In this document: piece after piece, positions 12,125 to 25,031 of the stretch | Position numbering within the stretch: the stretch's first letter is position 1 | Layout of the letters: the number at the start of each line of letters is the position of its first letter | Assembly (NCBI RefSeq): GCF_000499385.1 | Contig: NW_013655030.1 | Coordinates: 135,727 to 199,726, forward strand | Direction: 5' to 3' | DNA: 64,000 nucleotides | Origin: Eimeria necatrix | Taxonomy: Eukaryota > Apicomplexa > Conoidasida > Eucoccidiorida > Eimeriidae | Position numbers and translations under genes: made by a program | Notes under the pieces: model-generated | Databases searched by the model: none | Seen by the model: only the letters and a program-made list of their open reading frames with translations | Told to the model about the DNA's origin: nothing

Positions 12125-15100
12125 CTACTGCTGACGGCACTGTACCCTCTGTGCACCCGCTGCGTGGCCCTCGTCTTCGTCTTCTTCATACGCTTCTCCA
12201 GAGCCCTGCGTCCGCTGCTGCTGCTGCCGAGCGCGCAACTCCTCAGCTGTCACACCTTCGCATACGTGATGCTCGATCTTCGGATCATCTTCGTCGACCT
12301 ACGCATGAAGAAAGCTGACAGGTGAAACTCGCTACTGCACTCTCTGATCAATTGTGGGTTGCAGCATGTCAAGGCAACCCCGTGAACTACAGCAGCTGAT
12401 AATTGGCTCCGCTACAAATGAAATGCATGTCTCCTTACCATAGGGGTGTCCTCTGGCTGTGGAAGAATCTCCCGGAACTTCGCATGCAGAGATTCAGGTA
12501 CTTTTTGGGGAAACTCGACGTCAAACACAATATACAACTCTCCTGCGAAACCAAAGCAGCATTGACAACTCCGCAACAACGAATGTGGCAAAACACAACG
12601 GGCAATCGAGACTCCCAGCGGTCGTGCTAGCGTACGTACAACAGAGTCCGTACATACCGTGAATAAAGGGGTTCTTGTGGTTTGGCATTCCCTCTCCCTT
12701 AACGCACATGACGGAGTCCGGCTTTACGACTTCTCCTGGGTTCCCCTAAACGGACATCGCTCAGCACCCGCATAACCTCATTCCAACGTCAGTATGTCGA
12801 AGGTACGCAATCTCAAAAAATACGCTACGTCAATCTACTTCTTCGCGTTGCATGAAAGTAAATAAAAGGCAAAGGGCGTTCATAGGATTTGTCGGGGGCC
12901 TTTTTTGCCGTTAGGGAACAGCTCCTAGCTGCCTATGAAATAAAGCACGAGGCAGTGGAACTGGCAGGAACCCTATCAGTCTTCGCGAGCCGCGGCAGCG
13001 TAGATCTAACAAAGCAGACAGACGCCAATTAGGCCCGCGGCTGTTCGGCTTTACGAAGCTGTCAGTAGACGTGCTTAAGCAGGCTCTTACCTGGATCAAG
13101 AGCTGTCGACCGTCCAAATGAGTGAGAAGAAACTTGAAGCCGCAAAGAGCTTCGTATAGAGTTATCTTTTTTGTCATGAACAGGTCATTCCCGCGACGCT
13201 TAAATAGTTCGTGTTCCTGTATGACGGGGAAATACAAAAACTCGTTCTCCAATGAGCAAAAACAATCACCAACCGCAGTAAGGCAACCCCATCGTCTGCC
13301 ATGATTCCGCCAAAACGGTTGCCATGGAAAAAACACAAATCCTGAATTTTTCTCAGTACTTGCCTGCTGCTCCACAACAAGAACAACATCTCCTGGAATT
13401 TCACCTGGTCGTTCGTCAGCCTCGCCCCTGAAAGCAATCTTGTGGTGATTCTTCACACCTGCGTAAACACGGAAGACCACACTAACTCTGCCGAAGCTGT
13501 TGCTTAACGCAAGCTTCCTTGGCAGATCCGTCTGACTGTTCGGGCACCTACAGCCGACAGCGCACCTTAATACGTCGGTATCTCCACATTCACACTCACC
13601 CTTCTCAATAAAGATCTGAAGTATCTTACGCTCCTTGCAGACCCCCTTGCCCCCACACGTTTTGCAGCGCTTTGACGGCTCGATACTCCGCCCTTGGCCT
13701 TTGCAACTTGCGCACATCCCCTGCGTCTGCTGGATCATAGGACCCAGATGACGGATCTGCAAGAGCGACAGAAACCGGAAGCCCCGGCCAAGCTCTACTT
13801 TACGAAAATCACACGACGGCACCAGCCAAACGCTTCGCAAACCATACGGCAACAACACTGAATACATCGACGTAGCTTCCAGAACCCCCCAACGAAGCAA
13901 CGAGAGGCAATATAAGAATCAGAAGCACGTGTTACTGGCCAAACATACCATAACTTTGACGCCAGACCCATCACACTCTTTACAGGTGATGAAAGCATCA
14001 GCAGGCCCTCCCCTCCCTTCGCAATCCTTGCATATGACATCCTTGTTGATAGCCATCCGGCGAGGAGCGCCATTATATATCTGCCCACACCAAAAACCCG
14101 ATGCAAACCGGAAGGCAGACCTGTCATGTCCCTCATTCAGATGCGCGGTAGTCTGCGGAACCTCCCGAAGTATTTCACGTTAATAACGTTTGAAGCTTGT
14201 GACCACCGCCTGGTCGATACCTGTTCAAGAGTGACCTTGATTGGGCTAACGATGTCTTCACCCTTCTTCTTGCTTTGTTGCCTGCCTGGCCTTCTACCCC
14301 CAAAGAATAGGTCAAAAATGTCCGATGGGTCCGTCTCCGCTCCCCCGCCCTCGAGCCCTTCCTCACCTAATTCGTCATAAACGCTCTTCTTCTCCGGGTC
14401 ACTCAACACTTCGTAGCTGCAAGCATAGCGAAAAATGAATCAAGAATACCTTAAAGAGGTAGACAAAAGCAAAAGAACAATGAGGAGGCGAGTGAAACAA
14501 ACTGCGAGGCCCCTCTAGGCAGTGGCCTTAAGCCGCGCAACCACCTGCAAAGAGCCATCTGTGGTGGCAAGATGCAAGCTGCTCACGCCCTGGATATCTC
14601 TTTGAATTTCTCGGGATCGCCGCCCTTGTCCGGGTGGTGTTTTATTGCAAGCTTCCGGTAGGCCTTCTTAATGTCTGCAGTTAAAGACAGAGCCAAGCTC
14701 AGAAATCGGACCCCGCGAATGAAAAATGCTGCTTTCGCCACCCTGGTCGCCTCCAGCGCAGAAACAAGAAGACAGTTGAACGATATACTTTATACTTCTC
14801 ATTTCTAAAGGAGCTCCTTGTGGACTTGAGAGAGTGCCACGTTTTGTACCAGAGCCATATAGAGCATGGTGCCTGCTGTTAACTTTGCACTGTGCAGCTA
14901 GCGTTTGGACGAATGCTTTCAGTGAAAGATTCGCTGCCCTTCACATTCACTTTGGTTGCTACCCGCTCATATATGCCTACTTGGTAGTGATTGAGAAAAA
15001 GATAAAACTAGTGGCGACGCTGGTAGAATCAATGCAGTCTTCTGCCACATCTGCCCACTACTCTTCTGTCACTGCTACAGCACCGCAGGGCTCTGAGAGT

Positions 15101-15256
15101 ATTCACAATATCCCAATAAGTCTGACCTTGCAATGAGGCGTTTTTATCTACTTCCAGGAGCTCGTAGAACTTAGTTGTGTTCCTTTCCTTGGGCGGCCCC
15201 CGAGGCCTGCCATGCCCGGGAAGGTCTTCCCCAAAGGGAAAGCCACTGAAGAACAT
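12125..15256 (-). CDS. Type I DnaJ (Hsp40) co-chaperone with CaaX end
   Basis: Ten exons join in phase: 15127-15256, 14587-14674, 14221-14416, 13949-14080, 13600-13756, 13364-13458, 13091-13216, 12658-12745, 12439-12542 and 12125-12298, giving 429 residues. In order it has: a short N-terminus; a J domain ([11 protein letters not shown], then [16 protein letters not shown] with the HPD motif that stimulates Hsp70 ATPase); a short Gly/Phe region ([10 protein letters not shown]); four CxxCxGxG zinc motifs ([32 protein letters not shown]); and the substrate-binding domain ([33 protein letters not shown]). It ends VQCRQQ, a plausible farnesylation CaaX box as in yeast Ydj1. It should work with cytosolic Hsp70 and may be membrane-tethered. 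Intron 6 starts with GC (CAGCAG|GCAAGT); no nearby GT restores the frame. Confidence 0.96.
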
Positions 15257-16047
15257 CTTGATTATCTAGTAAAGAGCTCTGGAGCGTGGTCGACAGATCT
15301 ATAAAACGAAAAGGACAGTAAGGACACCGCTGCAACTAGAGAGTGGGGCCACCGCCTGGTGCTGGTGCGGGGAGTCGCAGCCCGGCCCTAATTTGCCTCC
15401 TTGGAGAAAGGAGAGAACCAACTTGAGAATAAAAAAGGAAAAAAGCGTGTGAAAACTAGGCTTGGGGGCGCAGGGGTCTCCCTTTGTGCCTTCAGCGTCT
15501 GTGGGGCACCGCAAGGGGCAGCTGGTGTTGGTTATGTCGTCGCCGTTGCGCTGGGTGAGGCACCAAACGTTCCGCCACACTACGTAACCTCAAACAGCTT
15601 TGCTTAATTCTAAGAAGGCTTTATAATGCTTAACAGGCTCCAATTGAGACAACGGCCGAGCGCGAGGAACACAAGCCTTGTGCTTTGTCTTGGGCATTTG
15701 GCATGCTTTTCGCCCGACTAGATCAATACTGCATCTGGACCTTACACTTCCCTGCAAGCTTCACACCGAAAGTCTTACATAGTTTTATTGTCATAGCATT
15801 CTGATGTCGCAAGCAGCCCACTACGTTCAGCCTGTATGCACCTTGCGTCTACCGCAGCTGATGCCAGATTGCCGTGAAGAAAAGGTATCGAGTACATATG
15901 TGAGTGGAAGCGAGCCCGAGTTCTGCTTACTAGTAGTTCATAGTGTGCTGCTCTTTCCGAAGTGCTAAGAAGCTAACAGCTTGATTAATTTCTCCAGTAT
16001 GTCTATGCTATGTTTGGGGGCCGTCGCAGGGGATTGCCGTCTAGCAG

Positions 16048-16275
16048 GGTGGTCTTTACAGGGAAATGCAACGATAATTATTGCATCCACGGCGAATTGT
16101 TGTGGTGTATTGGAGTGGCTTCTGAGGGGAAATGCGGCGCATTAACAGCGAATTGCTGTGGTGGGTTGCAGTGGTCTTTATAGAGGGATGTAGTGTGTTC
16201 ACGATGAACTGTTGCGGGCTAGCGGCTGTTATTTCAGAGGAATTTGGTGTTCTTCACTACAGTGACGATTAGTTG
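16048..16275. repeat. Degenerate tandem repeat, about 54-64 bp units
   Basis: Four diverged units begin near 16048, 16112, 16168 and 16222. Each starts with a GNGGYNGTTTT-like block, continues with a purine block such as GGGGAAATG, and ends with a variant of CGAATTGTTGTGGTG. Unit lengths drift from 64 to 54 bp, so the array looks old. It lies in no gene. Confidence 0.6.
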
Positions 16276-16477
16276 CGCTTCCCCTTAGCTGTGGCCGTCA
16301 CTTGTCGTCCCCAAAACCAGTACTGAACGCGTTCTCCGTTAGCCATGAGTGCTGCTCATATGCGTCAGCAACGCTTCTCACAGGAAATTTTAGTATATCT
16401 CGTAAGAATCACCAGATCATTTTATGGGATCCTTTAAAACTCAATTATAAATCTTAGAAAATTGGGGCTGGGTGCAT

Positions 16478-16509
16478 ATCGGCGCGTTGAGGAACCTCAA
16501 CGCGCCGAT
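16478..16509. repeat. Near-perfect palindrome, 15-bp arms
   Basis: The arm ATCGGCGCGTTGAGG is followed by AA and then its exact reverse complement. The loop of 2 nt is too small for an ordinary terminator hairpin, so this is better read as a palindrome or cruciform-forming site. It lies about 200 bp downstream of the degenerate tandem array and in no gene. Confidence 0.75.
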
Positions 16510-18206
16510 CATTATGGGACCTAATTCCCTTCACCGAAAGCTCTCGCTTGTAATGAGGAACAGGCTGAACCGACATATACAAACTCGAATAACTGAAATA
16601 TCTAGCGAGCGGGTAGGCGTTCAGAAGGCTTCGTAAAGTATGGGCAGCTGAAGCGACACGTATTTCATAGGAGGGCCGCAGTTTGCATCCTGGGGAGAGT
16701 GTAAAGGGCGGTAGCTTATGAGTGGCTATGCAACTGTATGGAGAAATATTCATCGACTTGAGGGAGCTCACATCTCCATGTGGGTGCTTTTGGTTTTAGA
16801 TGGTCACCCATTCTGAACGCCGGCTGTTACCAGCTCATTGCTTTTCTCTGGTGCACTACTTTATCGCCTGCGAAACAAGAGCTAAAAACCATCGAAATCT
16901 TATCTATGCAATCTATCAGGATTGAGCTACAGATAAGAAGTTGCTTTCTTCGAGTAAGACGTGCCAGTCTGCATTTTCCTACTGTAAGTGAGTAGGAGCG
17001 TAGCCACTTCTTGTCCCCAAGGCTAGCAGCTCCCTACTGTGGATGAAAGATGTTTTTCCACGGCAAGAGCATACATTACGGAAGGCCATACGCTACTAGG
17101 TGCTTCCCACAGTGTTGTTTTACCTTCAAAAGGCCACTAGCTGAAGGCCAAAACAGAAGAACCCCAGAGAGAGCCTTGCTGCGCTGGAGAAAGGGCAACG
17201 CCCTCCTTACCACTTATCATTCTCAAACAAGGTGCGGGAAATGATGTATTTTAAGTAGGCGGGGCTTGCTTTGAATATTGCAGATTCTTGTTGGAACGAT
17301 TGTGGTCGGTGACTCTTACCTGCCTGGTTTAACGAGTGATCGGCACGGGTGCGATCCACAAATGCATCAGACACAGCCACCCTATCGATTCTATTCCTTG
17401 ATAAGAGACCACTTTATAATGTATTTTACTAAAAGCACGCCGAATCCTTGATATAACCGTGCACTTTGGTCGTGAGGTGTGCTCGTATGGTGAAACCGAA
17501 GGCATTATCACTTGACCATGTTCTGATGTACATAGCATGTACGAAGGCAAAATAAACAGCGCCAGACATATAAGTGCCGATGTGGAATCTGATGGTACGA
17601 TTTTTGGGCCATGCTGTTGCTACAGGATTTTCGGCCTTACGTTGTGAACTTGTTACGCTGTAAACTTGTATAAATGTCGCTGCACTGCACTTATGAACAT
17701 AGGAGGAATAGCGAATTGTGCGCTAAAATTGAGTGAGTAAAGTTTCAGCGTGGCATACAAAGATTTTGTTGAGACTGGAAGCACACGACACGCAAGCAAT
17801 AGGCCCTAGCGGGGGCCACCCACGTAGTACACCAGAGCAAGCTTGCTCCTGCGTTGCTCCCTATAGCATCTTATCTTTGACACAATTGTAGATTCGCTTA
17901 TGAGAAATGTAAACACCAAAATAAAGATAGTCCCTTATTTAAGAAAGCTGATGGCTTCGAAATGCAGTAACAACGGAATAGATGCACCAAAATCCAGGCC
18001 CAAATGCGAAGCTTGCAAGATCTAGTCACATTCTGAGCTTGGTTTCCTGAGTATGCTACTGCAGGTTTGTACACTTAGCGTTTTCAGGGGTGGCCTAGAC
18101 TCCAGCCATGATGCAACTTCTTAACAGAAATGCGTCTACTGATCTTTGGCTTCCTCCTGCGAATCCAACGCGTAGGAAACCCATTTTTGGCCTTTTTTAG
18201 TAACAC

Positions 18207-18371
18207 ATGACTACTCAGAAGGAATTACGCTTGAATGAGCAGATCGAGAAGGTGAACCGGCTGTTTAAGATCACTCCTGCTAAGGGCCATGGCAGCATTA
18301 TACAGAGCCTGAAGACCAAGATTACATCTGCGTCCATTGTGTGTGGACCAGGAAAGGGCATCTTTTCTTGA
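18207..18371 (+). CDS. Possible small ORF, 54 codons
   Basis: An ATG-to-TGA frame begins MTTQKELRLNEQIEKVNRLF and ends GPGKGIFS. Its composition (Lys/Glu/Ile-rich helix followed by a Gly-containing tail) is more protein-like than its surroundings, and neither strand has a longer competing frame of similar quality. It could be a single small gene or one exon of a longer gene; the ATG is preceded by TTTTTTAG, a possible splice acceptor. No family was recognised. Confidence 0.25.
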   Translation: MTTQKELRLNEQIEKVNRLFKITPAKGHGSIIQSLKTKITSASIVCGPGKGIFS

Positions 18372-18525
18372 TGCGCATACATGTTTGTGCAGATGAATGA
18401 TGGAGGAAGCGTGCTGCCGATTGAAACGGCGATAACAAGTGGTGCTCACCCCTATATAAACCAAATGCTGTCTCTGGAAATACTGATATGGAAAGAGAAC
18501 ACGCGAAATTCAGTACGCGCCGCAC

Positions 18526-18668
18526 GATGATTGTCACAGGAAATTTTACCAAGCTGGCCTGCACGGCGCAAGACAAAAGTATCCTGCGCGCATCATTTTC
18601 CCGGCGCGCGTCAGATTTCCGGGAGTCGTCCGTGTGTCGGGAGCGTTTCAGCAGCAACCTGCGCCACT
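18526..18668 (+). repeat. Dispersed diverged repeat, copy 1
   Basis: This segment aligns with 26582-26718 over about 135 bases almost without gaps. Shared blocks include TCGGCGCGCG-like and GGGAGTCGTCCGTGT words. Translated in the same frame, both copies contain FSRRA-DF-ESSV followed by SS-LRH. It may be an old mobile-element fragment or a duplicated exon. Confidence 0.55.
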
Positions 18669-19050
18669 TCACAGTTCATCGGGGCTTTCGGAGTTTCTAA
18701 TTACCAAAAAAGCGCTAAAAGAAAAAATGTTACCCGCCTTACAGCGAAATCCCGCGCGGTTACGAGTTTCTGGCTTGGGGAGAGCAACCTCCCTCCTGTT
18801 TCCTGTCAACAGATGCAGAACTTGGCAAATGTCATTCGGCAAGATGATCCTAGGCACAAACTCTGCCAAACCTACGCTTGCAGCAGCAGGGCAAAAGACA
18901 ATGCTCTTGAAGCAGCCACTCCAATGGCAATTGCAATGCTTTGGTGTCTACGGTGGGCAAGCGACAACTTCCGAAGTTGAAGCCCTAAGCAGATCTCTCA
19001 TGAAAAAGATCGTGTGGAAGCTACTTCCGTACCAGCTAAGCTATAGTTAG
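18634..19050 (+). CDS. Possible ORF, 138 codons, unidentified
   Basis: This is an open frame without homopolymers, partly overlapping copy 1 of the dispersed repeat. Its first codon is not ATG-certain, and a second frame is open across most of the same bases, so coding status is doubtful. The C-terminal half (SAKPTLAAAGQKTMLLKQPL) is basic and hydrophobic. No domain was recognised. Confidence 0.15.
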   Translation: MSGAFQQQPAPLHSSSGLSEFLITKKALKEKMLPALQRNPARLRVSGLGRATSLLFPVNRCRTWQMSFGKMILGTNSAKPTLAAAGQKTMLLKQPLQWQLQCFGVYGGQATTSEVEALSRSLMKKIVWKLLPYQLSYS

Positions 19051-19915
19051 AATACGCATGTAGTAAACTTGTAAAGTGAGAAGCGTAACAGAATGCCGTA
19101 AGTCGGGATCACGGCGAAGTGAGTAATGGTGGCGCCCTTAGCGAATTGTGAACTGCGGGAGGTCCACCCAGAAGCCAAATCTCCGTGTAAACGAATGCAG
19201 AAGAACAAAACGCAGAAGTTGAACAATTTTGGTGTTATTGAGAGTAATCTAGGCGCGCTCCTCCAATAACACGCTGCAGCGGTTGACCCACCCTTCAGTC
19301 GGGTTTGAGGTGGGGCTGATTTCCAATAATACAAAGAAGTGCCCACAGTTCTGTCTCAAATTAATTTTTTAGCTCATGCTGGCCCATCATGTCGGATTTC
19401 AGGAGTATTCTGTTTCTACGCATTGCAGCAAGGACCTCACAGGTGGTGCGTAATACCCTGTCGGCAGCGGTGAGTCCCATGATAGGGGCAACTCAGGAGG
19501 AAATTTCTCAACGAATCCTATGAACTTTTTGTGGAAAGAATCGGGTTTACAAGTGGATGGCAGCCGTTTGAGACTACGAGGACGTACCTCTCCGGCTCGG
19601 CCACGGGCAAACTACTCAGAGAGATAGCAATCAGCGCCTTGGCTTGTTGTGTCGATGAACCAGGCGTCTGGTCGCATTAGCAGCAACTGTTCGGGGGTAA
19701 CATGCAGAGCCCCTTCCTCCAGCCCACTGCGCGGTGCCCATAGTGAGAAGTGCGTGCAAAGCTGCAAAGCCGCCTCACAGTTGTAGGCCTGAACACGCGC
19801 GGCTTTATTGCGAGGCTGTAATCTCGCCTCAACTTTGCTACGCTGGCTGCAGCATTCATCCTTCTTCTTGGCATGTCTGTTGGGTACTGAACAAGGGCTT
19901 GGCTGGCTCGTAAAT

Positions 19916-22900
19916 ATGGCAACAGAGACTCATTATGTCCTTGCGCGCAAGTCAGTGCCCGAGAGCGCCAAATATAGCAGTCCAAATCATGAAAGCATGG
20001 ATTGGCATGGCATATACAGGGACTTGTTATTTAGACGCGGAACTATTAACCCGCCGTGTACCCACCTAAAGGCGGAAGACTCAACAACGTCATTCTGCGG
20101 CGACCCAACATCAGGTTCAGGGCTGCGGAAGAGCCCAGGTTGCAGCCCAAATGGGGACCACGATGATCAGCTGGACCAGAACGTTGCGCTGTTTGTCAAA
20201 GACTTCCTGAGCGAATCAGCCAAGGCACGCAATCTGTCCGAGTATGAAGTAGCTGTGGTGTCTGTTGCCAGTGAAGCTGTTTCCACCAAGCTTTGTCAGC
20301 CCTTTTCTCTCTGTCCTATCCCTCAAATATGTATCTCAGGTGCGAAAACGCGGATGCCTGAACATTCGTCGCATTTTTGATGCTCTTGGAAGCGCAGTTG
20401 AAGAGTTTCTCTTGTTCCTGCAAGGTCCGTTTCACCAGTCATCCAACATGAAAAACGTTCGGTGTAGCCCAAAGGCGCGCGACAGATTCAACGGATTGCT
20501 CTAGTTGCGGCTGTACTAATACCCTATTGCAGATGCTCCGTGTGACTTTCCACTTTCCTCGTTTATGTATGCGCTGAATCTGGTGGGCTACTGAATGTTT
20601 CCGCTTGGTTTACTGCCTTTTGGACAAAGTTGTCAGTGATTTACATACAGCACTTGTCAGAGTCGTTGCAAGAATTTCATATTCGCCGATCAATTTATTT
20701 TCGTCTGCAGAATTTGAAGTAGGTGAAGATGATGAAGAAGTCTTGATCGCACTATGTGACGAAATTGGGAAGTTCTTCGAGCTATCTGAAGCGCTAAATG
20801 ATGGGAATGGGGGCTCCAAGTACCTCTGGGCAGGCAAAGAAATCGGCATGATATCAAGCCTGCTGCTTCGAATTATGCTTCACAGAAGCAAGGAGCTAAA
20901 AGCAGCTGCACTGCAGGCCTTCACCGCCTTCATTTCAAGGTGTAACCATGCGGATCTCCTGAGGACCGAAGTGGCACTGCGAGTTTTAGAGCTGAGCGAA
21001 GAAAAGCAAGCTGCTTTCCGCCTAGCGGCTGCATCACTAATACCCACTCTACTTCAGTCCATACGTCGATGCATGTCAAACATTGACGCAAAACACGCAA
21101 AAGACCCAGAGAAACGGACAATGGAGGAGTCCAGAGCTTTTGAAGCACTAGCGGACTTGAAACAACGGCTGCTTACTTCATACGTCAGGCTGTGTGGAGA
21201 CAAGGATTGCTCTGTTCAGCTTGCAGCTGGCCAGCAGCTGCCCACCTTTGTGGATTGCATTGCAGCAGAAGTGGATGGGTTGCAGCAATTGTCGCCGATC
21301 CACGACACCGCTAGTGGCGTCGCAGAGGGAGGCTCTGCTACAGGAGAGAAACAAATTGGAGAGCTGATGATTGCTGTCTACACAGCAACCCAAAAGTTTA
21401 CGTTATCCATACACGTAAGTTGCTGAGTAATCCTCCTCGGTGGTACATGGAAGTTTGCCAGCGAGGCGTTGACCACGTCCATCCCTTAGTATTGACATCT
21501 GCAGCGTAGTTGAGAAGCTGCTCAAGATACCTATATCATTGTGTACGCGCAGGAAAGCTGCAGGATGCAGGGGGTTGGAGCGGTAGCAGCAATGGCTCGA
21601 AGACACGCTGCAGCATTCCGAGCACTTGGGAACAACTTTTTACCAGTGCTTTGCAGTGAGGGCACGATTTCATATAATAGCCCTACGGTACATAAAAGCA
21701 CGAAACCGACAGCACAGGCCTTTTTCAATATCTGCTTTTCTGCTGCCCCCTATATGTGCTACTGAAATATGCAGGCGACTCCTCGTGGCGGGTTCGAGCA
21801 ACTGTGTGCCTTGCACTGAAAGATATTTCCCTTCTTTTCTGCGGTCTAACGCATGGCGTAACTGCTGAAGCAAAGGAGACCGCTGCTATGACAGGCATGA
21901 CATCTTTGCTCTTTAAATTTCTTACTGATCGATCTGTGAGTGTCGTTGAATCGCTGAACCGCAACTCCGAAAGCCTGGGAGAGAAGAGCAGGGCAGGCCA
22001 AATTTTGCTGCATTTCCTTTAAGGATACGCATTGCACCATACGACAGAAAATTCCACAGCGGCGCATCAAGAATTACGCGCCGCTGTGTCGCAGCCAATG
22101 GTCAAGATGGCAGCTTTGCACGTCCTTCCACAAATGGCAGAGGTGAGATGGTCCCACTGCTCTTGCGGCGCTGTCGTCTCTGAAGCTACGGCATTGATGC
22201 TAAACGTCTGCTAGCAATTTCCTGTAGGTAAGACAAAGCCAGTGCGAGGGAAAGGCTGCTGTTGAAGGCATGTTCTAAAGTTGTGCTTTGTTCAGCTAGT
22301 CGGGAGTACTTCATTCGTGCGTGAGTCTTGGATGCTGGAACTTAGTCGAATAGCTGAGGACGGCTGTAAAAGTCAGGGATCTCGATTAGCAGGTGATTGG
22401 CTCCCGTATGCGTCATTCATCAAAGAAACTGATTTTTACTGCACGCAGTATAAAAATTGCGTCAGAATGCTTTCACAGTAGACTATGGCTCAGGGTTTCG
22501 ACTGCTCGCCTTGCGGCTCTTTTTAGGCGCATGCCTCGACGCACTGATTTCCATCATTCCTTTGTCCGTTGAACCCCAGAGGCGTGCATTTCTAGAACTT
22601 GCAGTAGAACTGATTCAGTGAGTCCTCCGATGCTGCTGTGCGACGCAGCCCATCAAAGTGAATAAGTAATAGCGCTGATTCCCCAGGTTTGGGAAGCCGT
22701 CATTGGTTTTTGAGTGGACGTGTCTGCAGGCAGGGAAGCTGGAAACTAAAACTTGCATTTTTAGGAAATTTGTGTTCTCTCACAGCAGAAGAGATCGTAT
22801 TTGTCGTAAGTGACGGACCACTCTAGGCTCGCAGACGCGGCTCGTAGCTGAACAACCATTGCAGCTCCGAACTCAGAATGTACTCGTCTTGATCACTGTT

Positions 22901-24443
22901 TTGCGTGTCAATGCCTGCAGTCCCCGCTCATCTCAAGTAGCCAGTTTGCCACAGATGAGGAAGGAGATGACTGCTGGCGAATTCACGCAGCCCTAGCTCA
23001 GCAGCTCCCCGTGATCCTGAATGCCGTGGTGAGCTCGTCTTTCTTCAAAGCACTCAATGCGTGCTAATTTACAGTTAAAAGGTGCTCAGTTCATGCTCTG
23101 CTACGTCACCAATACTGTTATGCGTGCTATGCCCTCGACTTGGCTGTCGAATTATTTTGTATTCCTCTGACTGTGCATCAAGAAGCAGGAAGACGAGAAG
23201 TGGTGGCAACTCTTTACCGGCTTGCTCCTGAACCCAGGTGAGAAAAGCATTAATATAAGGAATCAGGCGAGCATGAAGCACAGCGCCAGTTGCCCGCATA
23301 CAGACCTGAGTATTACATCATACTTCACTTGTGCCTACTCAGAAGAGGTCCAGATGTTACAGTATTTCTGTGGGAATTTTTTGAAGTGCAAAATAAGTTT
23401 TGTTTCTGTAGACTGGGCTTTAAATCATTTCGTATTTGTGTGGTGTGTGTGTGTGTGTATGTGTGTCTGTGTGTGTGTGTGTGTGTGTATTCGCATGTTT
23501 TTTCTGGGCGTGCGTACATTGCAGCATGGGCAGTCCGGCAGGAAGCTGGTTTTGCGCTGCGGTCTGTGCTAGAAGTGAGTCACATACCCAAGGCATATGC
23601 TAAAGGGCACACCAGCAAGCACTTAGGGCTTTGGTCAGGCACGAGAATAACTCATTCATGCATGGCTGCTCCGGTGGTCTCCTGTTCGACAGAGCGAACA
23701 CCGACGCCAAGCAGCAAAGATCCCTGCTGATTCAGTTCTGGAGCAGCGCCTTCTACGAGCTCTTCGGGAGGTCGCGTCGTGCAAGAACGCATTTATCCGC
23801 CAAGATGTGGCATTCTACCTTCACGTAGGATTTCTATGCAGTGGAGTTGCCTGTAGCAGTACGTACTTCACAGCTCCATGCTGCTGGCGTAGAATTTTGA
23901 AGCAGTGTTTCTAGGCCGTCGTTAAATCCAACTGGCACACTTGTTTGCTTGTTGCAGCAAATATGGGAATATTTCCCAAATGAAAGACTCCGCATCTTAG
24001 TAATACCTTTGCTGCAGACCTTAGTAGAAGACCAGGCACCATGCTGCAGGTTTGTCATATTAGCTAGCACCTTTATTGGTCACGGACACCAGCATGCTCA
24101 GCTCACGTAATGTCTTTTGCGTAATGAATACACCTCGCTCGATCACTTTATAAAGCTTCAGTCGGCAGGCTGCATCTTAGCTCCGCATGTTTTCACACAG
24201 ACTATCCCTGGCGAAGCTTCTACGAAGACTGCTTCAAAGGGATTGGAGCAATCAGATGGACCTTGGGGTATGTCAACTCCGCATGCCTTGTCTTTGACTG
24301 CAACGGAAAACAATAGAGGATGCACATTCTAGGCCGTTCTCCTGTAAATGGTGCGCTGTCATTCAGAACGAATTGAAGGAAATGCTGACAACATTATCAC
24401 GGGATGAATGTGAGGGGGTGCGAGAGGAAGTTTCGGCTTATCA
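19916..24443 (+). CDS. HEAT-repeat protein resembling PP2A scaffold subunit A
   Basis: This is a gene of a dozen or more exons, with some boundaries unresolved. Secure pieces include 19916-about 20275, 20340-20424, 20533-20582, a long exon from about 20640 to 21414, 21553-21655, 21775-21935, and exons near 22290, 22535, 22920, 23190, 23525-23573, 23958-24053 and 24367-24443. Each encodes about one HEAT helix pair. Examples are SDSSWRVRATVCLALKDIS, ELRAAVSQPMVKMAALHVLP, ALISIIPLSVEPQRRAFLEL and AWAVRQEAGFALRSVLE. The spacing and the WRVR motif recall PR65, the scaffold of protein phosphatase 2A, though PP4R1-like or other HEAT proteins are possible. The N-terminal exon is Ser-rich and shows no repeat. 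The intron before AWAVRQEA carries a (TG)n microsatellite. The true 3' end may lie beyond 24443. Confidence 0.65.
23437..23490. repeat. (TG)n microsatellite in intron
   Basis: About 25 TG dinucleotides interrupted by TA and TC sit inside an intron of the HEAT-repeat gene, roughly 35 bases before the next acceptor. Pyrimidine density there is low, so the tract may affect splicing. Confidence 0.85.
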
Positions 24444-25010
24444 GTGAGTTGTAGGCCTTCTCATCCAGCACAGGCTAAACTAGACTTCGGTCTAGGTATT
24501 GCTGGCAGCTTTTCATCCACAGCTGCTGGCTGGGAATGTCGAAATCGTCTTAAGCCAGCTTTTGCCTAATTTTTTCCCTTAAGCTTTCCCGCCTACCGAA
24601 ATTTAGGAACAGAAGCCAATCAGCCTTATCCGTTTGGTTTCATGTGGCCGGCAACTTTAAACATCTGTATTGACTCAGGCATAGCTGGCGTGGAACGTTA
24701 CGCTTCCAAGTTGAGCAATGACGTCACGTCACAGGCATGCTATAAAACGTCGATTTGTAATAGGAAACTCACACAAGTCCTTCTAGGCGTCACCTTTTGG
24801 TACTATCGGTTTCCGGTATTTGCTGGGATGAATTGTTGCTTGTGATGTACCTGTGCCATTTTGTGACGTGCCACACATTGTACCGAAAACCAAGAGGCTT
24901 TCGGGTTCTTTCAGGTCTATATATGCCTATTGTCGGTAGACCGAAAATTCCGCTTAATCGGCCAAGCAGTATCCAGTGCGCATCTGCTTCCGCCTAGTGT
25001 TTTGCATTTT

Positions 25011-25031
25011 TTGTTGCCTTCAAGGCAACAA
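25011..25031. repeat. Short inverted repeat, 10-bp arms
   Basis: The arm TTGTTGCCTT, a single C, and the exact reverse complement of the arm form a 21-base palindrome in non-coding sequence. No nearby gene explains it. Confidence 0.6.

Larger units (their letters stand above)
15257..19915. other. Long intergenic stretch with repeats and weak ORFs
   Basis: The first few hundred bases are the likely DnaJ promoter. The rest holds no recognisable gene. It contains a degenerate tandem repeat (16048-16275), a 32-base near-palindrome (16478-16509), one member of a dispersed repeat pair (18526-18668), and two weak open frames listed separately. AT-rich spacer dominates 17,500-18,200. Confidence 0.4.
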
